From assembly GCA_938011245.1 (NCBI GenBank), contig CALLUJ010000064.1, positions 1-42,946 of the forward strand: DNA of 42,946 nucleotides. The letters are read 5' to 3'. Each line of letters starts with the position of its first letter. Position 1 is the first letter of the stretch. The stretch comes from an uncultured Aquimarina sp. GTDB lineage: Bacteria > Bacteroidota > Bacteroidia > Flavobacteriales > Flavobacteriaceae. A program made the translations under genes and the position numbers. Of the stretch, positions 37,501-42,946 are shown one piece after another. The notes below the pieces were generated by a model. It did no database searches. It was not told where the DNA came from and saw nothing but the letters and a program-made list of their open reading frames with translations.

Positions 37501-38241
37501 TCTGGAAATAATGGTTTTGGCATAGGACAAGGTAATAAAGGGCAGGGTTCGGGTAAACAAAATTCAGAAGGGGAAGGAAATAGTGATGGTAATGGTAAAC
37601 CTTCAACAGAAGCCTCTAAAAAAGGCACTTCTAAAAGTAATGGTAGAGAAGGTAAAAATGGTAAACCAAATGGCAAAGAAAGTAAAGATTCTGACGACAA
37701 AGGAAAATCTGAAAAAGAATCTAATAGTAAAAACAAATCTAATACAGTAGGAAAAGGGAAAGGAAAAGGAGATAAAAGAAATTCAAAAGAAGGTAAAACA
37801 GGAGGTACAGGTAATGGTTCTTCAGAAGATGAAAATGATTACGAACAACTTTTTGAGATATACAAACAACAACAGAATCTTAGAAATCAATTGGAAGATA
37901 AAATGTCTAAAGAAGGAGTTGTTCCTAGAACTGAAAAAAGAATTTTGGACCAAATGAAGCAAGTAGAAAACGAACTTATCGAAAAGGGGTTTAATACAGA
38001 AACTTTAAATAGAATGTTAAATTTAAAACATCAATTATTTAAATTAGATAAAGCACAATTTAAACAAGAAAAAGAGAAAAAGAGAAAAAGTAAAGCAAAT
38101 ACAGAACCTTTTATATCTAAAGATTTTGTAACACCAGAACAAATTAAAAAGTATTTTAATGCTACAGAAATATTAAATAGAGATGCGCTACCTTTGCAAC
38201 CCAATTTTAAGAAAAAAGTTAACGAATATTTTAATAAGTAG
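34531..38241 (+). CDS. DUF4175 family giant membrane protein with a Gly/Lys-rich, collagen-like segment
   Basis: 1236 residues. Two or three membrane helices lie in the first 175 residues (ILIFITVALLYLLSILL-like, LFWTFIVFSVYLFI, ALIPVLLFLLFSFF), then a large beta-rich periplasmic-type part, a long charged coiled coil (about 500-740), a low-complexity Gly/Lys/Ser/Gln run (about 892-1100) with many G-x-K/G-x-S steps reminiscent of collagen, and a short helical C-terminus. The architecture is that of Bacteroidota DUF4175 proteins, whose role is unknown. The start of ybeY is 2 bases past its stop, so the two form an operon. Confidence 0.82.
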   Translation: MSADYEIIIKKIQGFVQKFYVNEIIKGVLIFITVALLYLLSILLLEDFLWFSITTRTVLFWTFIVFSVYLFIRFIGISLAKLIKLGKQISALEASKIIGNYFPEVDDQLINLLQLKSSSINSDLLEASIAQKSKELSPIPFKSAINFKKNLLYAKYALIPVLLFLLFSFFKGFSWYKTSLSRVVNYNIAYEPPAPFHFKIINEDLNTLEHKDFTLLVTTQGKIVPNQIQINYNGANYFLNKVEHNRYSYIFSNLKDPVVFSLQSGDIKSKKYDLTINEAPSILDFRMKILPPKHVNLSSRIVYNSGTAVVPEGSRLDWIVNSENAKNIDFVYNDSTYTFKKQKNFFQFNKRINKNIDYQITSSNEYVSNFDKLDFNIEVIKDKHPLINVLSKKDSLDNSKQFFYGRLSDDYGLSQLRVVYFIANSPKDKEFKSLAFSKGTSSEFTFQFPNDIQLEESKKYSFYFEVFDNDSFNGAKSSKSETYNYTVLSNIEESQNESNYQEKQLDNFEKTIEQFEESEVDLEQFTKLQKQSLSVSFKEKEKLENILEKQFSQQKKLEELSEKLKKTLDKLTDPEVKNPTKEELERTKRELAKNKKIIEDIKKAMEKLSPKELKDKVDELKKENKKVTKNLSQILELTKRHYVIDKHQRIVKMLELLSEKQNAESLKENNLENQKQINKEFQIIREELDDLRDHNAKLRKPMVLDDDSVYEGKIESKLKETINNIEKSNSDLAKKKQSVSSVMMKNLADKMSKTAAAGASEQLEDDKESLRQILDNLVLFSINQEDNMDRFNTIATNNPNYSKHIRTQNRLREHFNHIDDSLFAVSSRNPKIGTKINSLISDITYNMDSSLESLTDNKVRGGVTKLRFAITNSNDLAVMLSSSLKQLNQRLKPGSGESKKKQQGFQLPDIIKKQESLNKAFQKALQAGQKKPGDSKKEQSGGQKKIGSSGEDGKKGDNGKQGSEGKQGQSGQSGEQGKPGEGSSKGTKGESGNNGFGIGQGNKGQGSGKQNSEGEGNSDGNGKPSTEASKKGTSKSNGREGKNGKPNGKESKDSDDKGKSEKESNSKNKSNTVGKGKGKGDKRNSKEGKTGGTGNGSSEDENDYEQLFEIYKQQQNLRNQLEDKMSKEGVVPRTEKRILDQMKQVENELIEKGFNTETLNRMLNLKHQLFKLDKAQFKQEKEKKRKSKANTEPFISKDFVTPEQIKKYFNATEILNRDALPLQPNFKKKVNEYFNK

Positions 38242-38243
38242 TT

Positions 38244-38666
38244 ATGATAAGCTTTAATTTTATTGAAGTAAAGGAAGACTTTGATGTATCTAAATTTACT
38301 AAATGGTTACAGAGAGTCTCAGAATCGGAAGACAAAAGGATAGGTAATATAACATATATTTTTTGTTCTGATGCTTATTTATTAGGTATAAACCAACAAT
38401 ATTTAAATCACGATACTTATACCGATATTATAACTTTTGATAATTCTATTGGGAATTCTATAAGCGCCGATATTTTTATATCTGTAGATCGTGTTGTGGC
38501 AAACGCAATAGATTTTGAAGTATCGTTTGAGGAAGAATTGAAGCGAGTTGTTGTACATGGTATCCTTCATTTGTGCGGTTACAAAGACAAGACAAAAGAA
38601 GATGCTACTTTGATGCGGATTAAAGAGGACGAAAAAATTAGAATGTTCCACGTGGAACAGGATTAA
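38244..38666 (+). CDS. ybeY: Endoribonuclease YbeY (rRNA maturation)
   Basis: 140 residues. YbeY is a metal-dependent RNase acting in 16S rRNA 3' maturation and ribosome quality control. The motif reads HGILHLCGYKDKT (about 109-121): the first two histidines of the HxxxHxxGYxH metal site are present, but the position usually holding the third His is Asp. The last residues MFHVEQD are encoded by a 16-bp parS-like palindrome (38644-38659). It is coupled to the DUF4175 gene and lies upstream of mnmG. Confidence 0.93.
   Translation: MISFNFIEVKEDFDVSKFTKWLQRVSESEDKRIGNITYIFCSDAYLLGINQQYLNHDTYTDIITFDNSIGNSISADIFISVDRVVANAIDFEVSFEEELKRVVVHGILHLCGYKDKTKEDATLMRIKEDEKIRMFHVEQD
38644..38659. promoter_or_regulatory. 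parS-like palindrome 1, inside the ybeY coding end
   Basis: TGTTCCACGTGGAACA, a perfect 16-bp palindrome. The Bacillus-type parS (ParB/Spo0J site) is TGTTTCACGTGAAACA, so the core CACGTG and arms agree except for two symmetric substitutions. It encodes the YbeY residues MFHVEQ. Confidence 0.75.
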
Positions 38667-38717
38667 TTCTTTTAAACTTAAGAGCTCTATTTTAATGAAA
38701 ATCTATTTTTCTATTTG

Positions 38718-38725
38718 TAGCTTTG
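38718..38725 (+). promoter_or_regulatory. Putative -7 promoter element of mnmG
   Basis: TAGCTTTG matches TAnnTTTG and lies 51 bases before the mnmG ATG, between two parS-like sites. No convincing -33 element. Confidence 0.35.
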
Positions 38726-38752
38726 TAAAATAGTTACTAATTATTATTAATA

Positions 38753-38768
38753 CGTTCCACGTGGAACA
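38753..38768. promoter_or_regulatory. parS-like palindrome 2, just upstream of mnmG
   Basis: CGTTCCACGTGGAACA. The inner 14 bases (38754-38767) are a perfect palindrome identical to site 1. It lies 8 bases before the mnmG ATG. Confidence 0.75.
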
Positions 38769-38776
38769 TTCAATAT

Positions 38777-40648
38777 ATGTTTGGACAAGAATACGATGTT
38801 ATAGTAGTTGGTGCAGGTCATGCAGGAAGCGAAGCTGCTGCTGCTGCTGCCAATATGGGTTGTAGTACATTGTTAATTACAATGAGTCTTCAAAACATTG
38901 CCCAAATGAGTTGTAATCCTGCTATGGGAGGGATTGCGAAAGGACAAATAGTAAGAGAAATTGATGCTATTGGTGGATATAGTGGAATAATTTCAGATAC
39001 TTCGGCTATACAATTTAAGATGCTTAATAAATCTAAAGGACCAGCCATGTGGAGTCCTAGAGTTCAATCGGACCGTATGCGTTTTGCGGAAGATTGGAGA
39101 TTAAAATTAGAAGCTACTCCAAATTTAGATTTTTATCAAGAAATGGTTTCGGGTCTTATTGTAGAAGGAGGAAAGGTTTGCGGAGTAAAGACTAAATTAG
39201 GTATTGAAGTTCGGAGTAAAACTGTTGTTCTTACTAATGGTACCTTTTTAAATGGACTTATACATATTGGAGAAAAACAATTTGGAGGTGGTAGGGCAGG
39301 AGAAAGAGCTGCTACAGGAATTACAGAGCAGTTAGTAAAATTAGGTTTCGAATCGGGTAGAATGAAAACGGGTACACCACCTCGGGTTGACGGACGCTCT
39401 TTAGATTATTCTAAAATGGTAGAACAACCAGGCGACGAAAAACCTGAAAAATTTAGTTATTCAACTACCACAAAAGCATTAACTAAACAAAGGTCTTGTT
39501 TTATGACCTATACTTCTTTAGAAGTTCATAATTTATTAAGAGAAGGTTTTGATAGATCACCAATGTTTAATGGGTCTATAAAAAGTCTTGGTCCTAGATA
39601 CTGTCCATCAATAGAGGATAAAATTAATCGCTTTGCAGATAAAGATCGTCATCAGATTTTTGTAGAACCAGAAGGTTGGAATACTTGCGAGGTATATGTA
39701 AATGGATTCTCTACTTCCTTGCCAGAAGATGTTCAATTTAAAGCACTGCGTTCTGTTGTAGGTTTTGAAAAAGTTAAATTCTTTAGACCTGGTTATGCTA
39801 TAGAATACGACTATTTCCCACCAACTCAATTGAAGCATACTTTAGAAACTAAATTAATTGAAGGTCTATTTTTTGCTGGCCAAATTAATGGTACTACAGG
39901 ATATGAAGAAGCAGCTTCTCAAGGGTTAATGGCAGGTATAAACGCAGCATTGCAAGTTAAAGAAAAAGATCCTTTTATACTTACAAGAGACGAAGCGTAT
40001 ATAGGAGTTTTAGTAGACGATTTAATTACAAAAGGTACCGAAGAGCCGTATCGTATGTTTACCTCTAGGGCAGAGTATAGAACATTATTAAGACAAGATA
40101 ATGCCGATTTTAGATTAACACCTAAAGCATACGTTATCGGTTTAGCTTCAGAAGCTAGATTACGCGCTATGGAAGAGAAACAAAAAAAATCTTCAGAGTT
40201 TATTAAATTTTTAAGAGAAACCAGTATTTCCGAAAAAGATGCAAATCCTATTTTGGAAAACAAAGGTTCGTCGCTAATGAAGCATAGCGATAAAATTTTC
40301 AAAGTATTATCAAGACCACAAGTCAAGCTAAAAGATTTGACAAAAGTCGATACTATTAAAACATATATGTCTAATAATAATTTAAATCAAGAAGTATTAG
40401 ATCAAGCAGAAATTCAAGTTAAATATTCAGGATACATAGAAAAAGAAAAAAATAATGCTGATAAATTATCTAGATTAGAACATGTAAAAATTCCTTCTAA
40501 TTTTAATTATAAACAATTAAAATCGCTATCATTTGAAGCCGGTGAGAAATTAGGGAAAATTCAACCTATTACTATTGCTCAGGCATCTAGAATTAGCGGG
40601 GTTTCTCCAAGTGATATTTCTGTATTGTTAGTACATTTGGGCAGATAG
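38777..40648 (+). CDS. mnmG: tRNA uridine-5-carboxymethylaminomethyl(34) modification enzyme MnmG (GidA)
   Basis: 623 residues, the standard length. With MnmE it modifies U34 of tRNAs, using FAD and folate. The FAD-binding fingerprint is [11 protein letters not shown] (11-21); further signatures are [12 protein letters not shown] (about 46-57), [12 protein letters not shown] near 197-208 and the [10 protein letters not shown](M)AGINAA segment near 375. It starts 8 bases after a parS-like site. MnmG genes often lie close to the replication origin in bacteria, which agrees with the palindromes. Confidence 0.97.
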   Translation: MFGQEYDVIVVGAGHAGSEAAAAAANMGCSTLLITMSLQNIAQMSCNPAMGGIAKGQIVREIDAIGGYSGIISDTSAIQFKMLNKSKGPAMWSPRVQSDRMRFAEDWRLKLEATPNLDFYQEMVSGLIVEGGKVCGVKTKLGIEVRSKTVVLTNGTFLNGLIHIGEKQFGGGRAGERAATGITEQLVKLGFESGRMKTGTPPRVDGRSLDYSKMVEQPGDEKPEKFSYSTTTKALTKQRSCFMTYTSLEVHNLLREGFDRSPMFNGSIKSLGPRYCPSIEDKINRFADKDRHQIFVEPEGWNTCEVYVNGFSTSLPEDVQFKALRSVVGFEKVKFFRPGYAIEYDYFPPTQLKHTLETKLIEGLFFAGQINGTTGYEEAASQGLMAGINAALQVKEKDPFILTRDEAYIGVLVDDLITKGTEEPYRMFTSRAEYRTLLRQDNADFRLTPKAYVIGLASEARLRAMEEKQKKSSEFIKFLRETSISEKDANPILENKGSSLMKHSDKIFKVLSRPQVKLKDLTKVDTIKTYMSNNNLNQEVLDQAEIQVKYSGYIEKEKNNADKLSRLEHVKIPSNFNYKQLKSLSFEAGEKLGKIQPITIAQASRISGVSPSDISVLLVHLGR

Positions 40649-40770
40649 TTTTGTACTGATTTTTAAACGTTCGTTTTTAAAATAGAAATCTAGTAAAGAA
40701 TACGTTTAACAATAGTAGACAAAACGATTACTTAATTATTGTAAATCAAAAATAGTAACCAACCAAAGCG

Positions 40771-40786
40771 TGTTCCACGTGAAACT
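40771..40786. promoter_or_regulatory. parS-like site 3, upstream of the methyltransferase
   Basis: TGTTCCACGTGAAACT. The left half is identical to sites 1 and 2, the right half follows the Bacillus-type GTGAAAC, and only the last base departs from TGTTCCACGTGAAACA. It lies 6 bases before the methyltransferase ATG. Confidence 0.7.
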
Positions 40787-40792
40787 AGTTAT

Positions 40793-41623
40793 ATGAAGTC
40801 AATAAAAGTAACGGATCACTCTGTTTCTCAAAAAGAGTTTGTTTTAGAGTATGATTCACTTTTTGATTGGTACAAAACCACTCCTGTACCAGAAAATATA
40901 TCCCAATATTATGAGAGCGATAATTATATTTCTCATACCGATAGAAAAAAAACAATTATAGATAAAGCATATCATTTTGTTAAAAAGAGAGCTTTAAAAA
41001 GAAAAGAAAAATTAATTTCTAATCTTATCGAAGTTTCTAATAAGTCAATATTAGACTTTGGAGCAGGAACGGGAGCTTTTTTAGAAATATTAAATAAAAG
41101 AGGTTGGCACTCTATAGGAGTAGAACCTAATGAAAAAGCTAGAGGTTTAGCAAGAGACAAAAATGCAATTTGTATGGCTTCTTCAGAAGAAATACAAAAT
41201 CATAGTTTCGATGTTATTACTCTTTGGCATGTTTTAGAACATGTACCAAATTTAAAAAAACAGTTTAAAGAATTTAGTAGATTGCTAAATACAAATGGTT
41301 TTCTAATTTTAGCGGTACCTAATTATAAAAGCTTTGATGCAAAGTATTATAAAAGCTTTTGGGCTGCTTACGATGTCCCTAGACATTTATGGCATTTTTC
41401 TGAAACCTCAATACAAAAATTAGCAGAGTCTAACGGATTCAAATTAATTAAGTCTAAACCTATGTGGTTCGATTCTTTTTATGTCTCACTACTATCAGAA
41501 AAATATAAGAAAGGAAAAATAAATTATATAAATGCTTTTGCTGTTGGATTACTTTCTAATATAAAAGCTATATTAAATAACCAATTTTCTTCAAAAATTT
41601 ACATTCTTAAAATAAAAAAGTAA
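40793..41623 (+). CDS. Class I SAM-dependent methyltransferase
   Basis: 276 residues with the Rossmann motif I LDFGAGTGAFLEIL (87-100), post-I acidic VEPN, and the motif TLWHVLEHVPN (about 142-152), the pattern of methyltransferase domain 23. A conserved AAYDVPRHLWHFSETSI region follows. No signal peptide. The substrate is unknown; relatives often methylate quinones, lipids or sugars. It follows mnmG with its own gap containing a parS-like site. Confidence 0.88.
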   Translation: MKSIKVTDHSVSQKEFVLEYDSLFDWYKTTPVPENISQYYESDNYISHTDRKKTIIDKAYHFVKKRALKRKEKLISNLIEVSNKSILDFGAGTGAFLEILNKRGWHSIGVEPNEKARGLARDKNAICMASSEEIQNHSFDVITLWHVLEHVPNLKKQFKEFSRLLNTNGFLILAVPNYKSFDAKYYKSFWAAYDVPRHLWHFSETSIQKLAESNGFKLIKSKPMWFDSFYVSLLSEKYKKGKINYINAFAVGLLSNIKAILNNQFSSKIYILKIKK

Positions 41624-41853
41624 AAAGAGCCTATTTCGTAAAGAATCTTATTTTTTATATGCTATCCTCCCGTTATCTCTATAAAGTTTCTTAAAACGCT
41701 CAATTTAGGCTTATTAATAATTTAAAAAAACTATTAATAATATAATTAATTATAAGAAAAGATTATTATAAAATTTTATTGATCTTAAAAATAGTTAAAA
41801 CTATGTACTTTAGTGCATTTCGCTTTTAGCTTCTAAAAAATTATCTTCGTATT
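41624..41853. other. 230-bp spacer, probably containing the left end of the IS200-type element
   Basis: No gene seen. A short inverted repeat TTTTAG/CTAAAA (41824-41838, 3-base centre) lies 16 bases before tnpA and may belong to the left-end hairpin of the element. The exact boundary cannot be placed. Confidence 0.35.
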
Positions 41854-42285
41854 ATGTCTTATCAACGAAGTAATGGTCATAGCGTAAGTCGACTAACAGT
41901 TCACTTAGTTTGGAGTACAAAATACAGATATTCAGTATTAGAAGGAGATATCAAACAGCGTTGTTGAACAATTTTGGTGCAGATTTTTGAATCTGAGGAT
42001 GTTAATATCTTAAAAGGAGTAATTTCAACTAATCATGTTCATATGCATGTTGAATATCGTCCATCATTATCGATAAGTGATTTGGTTAAGAAATTAAAAG
42101 GAAGAAGTTCAAGAAAATTACAACAAGAGTTTACAGAGCTAAATAAGCGTTACTGGGGTCGTCATTTCTGGGGTATAGGATATGGTTGTTGGAGTACGGG
42201 AAATATTACGGATGAGATGGTTAACGAATATTTAGAGCATCATCGAAAGCCTAATGATGATGGTTCAAGTTTTATATTAGAATGA
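41854..42285 (+). pseudogene. tnpA: IS200/IS605-family transposase tnpA, inactivated by one in-frame stop
   Basis: The frame from ATG 41854 to TGA 42283-42285 is intact apart from codon 38, TGA at 41965-41967; a single change from CGA (Arg) explains it. Past that codon the protein has the HUH histidines H61-V-H63 (TNHVHMH) and the catalytic tyrosine Tyr126 (NEYLEHHRKPND), and ends FILE. These are the Y1-transposase hallmarks of an element that moves as single strands using terminal hairpins. A downstream GTG could give a 103-residue product lacking the N-terminal strands. The hairpin at 42304-42326 marks the right end. Confidence 0.9.
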
Positions 42286-42303
42286 CTTTCAGTCGCAAAG
42301 GAA

Positions 42304-42326
42304 ACTATGGACTTGAAGTCCATAGT
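42304..42326. repeat. Subterminal hairpin of the IS200-type element (right end)
   Basis: ACTATGGAC, loop TTGAA, GTCCATAGT: a perfect 9-bp stem about 20 bases after the tnpA stop. IS200/IS605 transposases recognise such hairpins near the ends. Confidence 0.75.
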
Positions 42327-42407
42327 GGTTCATTTATATTTAGGCGTATTCAGAAAATGCGTAATCCCTTGTAAATACGAGGTTTTTGTTGTAAATTGAA
42401 GTAAATA

Positions 42408-42449
42408 AAAACCCCGAAAACAGCTATTGAGAGCTAAAAACGGGGTTTT
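42408..42449. terminator. Hairpin in front of the following transposase, likely protecting it from read-through
   Basis: AAAACCCCG (42408-42416) pairs with CGGGGTTTT (42441-42449), with an inner AGCT/AGCT pairing in the loop. It ends 15 bases before the next transposase ATG. Terminator-like structures at IS ends block transcription from outside. Confidence 0.6.
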
Positions 42450-42464
42450 ACATTTACGTTATTT

Positions 42465-42946
42465 ATGAAATTACAAAGAATAAGTGAGTTTCAGCATGAA
42501 TTTTCGTTTTTATCTTCTCAAGAAAATTTAGATTCTTTCTACGCCCGTTTTTTGCAGAGTGATTTGGGTAAAACATATGTAGCTCTTCCTTGGGATTCTC
42601 TAGTTGAAAGATTGAATATTAAAGAAAAGCAATTGGGTTCTAAAATGATGTTTAGCCCTAAAGGTAGAATAGGTTTAGTGTTTTTAAAGCATTATAGTTG
42701 TTGTTCAGATAAAAAACTGATAGAGCAACTCAACGGTAATATAGATTATCAATTCTTCTGTGATATTCATTTAGGTTTTAATCGTCTTACCAACTTTAAA
42801 ATAGTAAGTCAAATACGTTGCGAATTAGCAGCTAATCTAGATATCGATGCTTTAGAGAAAGACTTGTTTGCACATTGGAAGCCTTATATCGATAGTAAGA
42901 ATCAAATTACAGTAGATGCCACTTGTTATGAAAGTGAACTTCGTTA
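42465..42946 (+). mobile_element. Transposase of an IS1182/IS5-like element, 5' part only (runs off the window)
   Basis: ATG at 42465 opens a frame of 160 complete codons to the window end without a stop. It contains PKGRIGLVFLKHY and IEQLNGNIDYQFFCDI in the N-terminal DUF772-type domain and ends VDATCYESELR, where IS1182-type transposases have the first catalytic Asp (VDATxxES). The element lies directly after the IS200-type remnant. Whether the gene is complete cannot be told here. Confidence 0.8.

Noticed and set aside
37249-37736. Long Leu/Ser/Pro-rich open frames on the minus strand under the DUF4175 gene
   Set aside because: They are the antisense reading of the Gly/Lys-rich low-complexity run, with no start context or family.
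37330-37840. Tandem DNA repeat or CRISPR-like array in the DUF4175 gene
   Set aside because: The repetition is in amino-acid composition only; units are irregular at DNA level, with no constant repeat or spacer.
9733-38241. The restriction enzyme and the DUF4175 protein both having 1236 residues
   Set aside because: They share no sequence or domain; the equal length is chance.
41965-41967. TGA in tnpA as a programmed recoding or selenocysteine site
   Set aside because: No SECIS-like or slippery sequence is seen, the usual residue is Arg, and one C-to-T change explains it.

Overview
The window is about 43 kb of AT-rich chromosome from a member of the Bacteroidota, most likely a marine Flavobacteriaceae species. 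The family signals are the protein types (DUF4175, flavobacterial YbeY/MnmG order, class II PheS, GlnRS with a C-terminal extension, acidic-after-Cys lipoprotein), the lack of Shine-Dalgarno sequences, and repeated matches to the Bacteroidota -7 promoter element TAnnTTTG just upstream of genes. The species cannot be named from sequence alone.

Layout. 1-420: a scar, the 3' end of an IS1595-type transposase abutting the first 59 codons of an acyltransferase-3 gene. 419-3231: pheS, a conserved unknown, cvpA and a decayed corA. 3266-9702: mscS, then a tetR - small membrane protein - ABC - HlyD - TolC set that looks like an export operon, although every ATPase motif of the ABC protein is altered. 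9733-13443: a single-gene restriction-modification enzyme (nuclease, methylase and two specificity domains in one chain, AloI/type IIB-like). 13576-17878: alpha/beta hydrolase, recJ, lspA, a YrbL-like kinase-fold protein and rpiB. 18170-22254: a leftward operon of a conserved unknown, a lipoprotein, bioF, bioD and bioA. 22255-23033: a 779-bp AT-rich spacer with two perfect inverted repeats. 23034-28954: DUF2007 protein, rnr, LysE-type exporter, a PilJ/NarX-type secreted protein, tRNA-Cys, folB and an outer-membrane protein. 29114-34396: glnS, a GNAT enzyme, an SPFH/band-7 protein and gltX. 34531-41623: DUF4175 giant, ybeY, mnmG and a SAM methyltransferase. 41854-42946: an IS200/IS605 tnpA killed by one stop codon, followed by the start of an IS1182/IS5-like transposase cut by the window end.

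How the genes work together. The housekeeping content is translation (pheS, glnS, gltX, mnmG, ybeY, tRNA-Cys), DNA repair and RNA decay (recJ, rnr), cofactor synthesis (bioFDA, folB) and envelope work (lspA, mscS, cvpA, the export operon). The most striking signals are: three parS-like palindromes around mnmG, one of them read as the last codons of ybeY, which suggests a centromere region near the replication origin; the ABC exporter with a degenerate nucleotide-binding domain; and the one-gene type IIB-like restriction enzyme. IS scars lie at both window edges, and corA has decayed in place.
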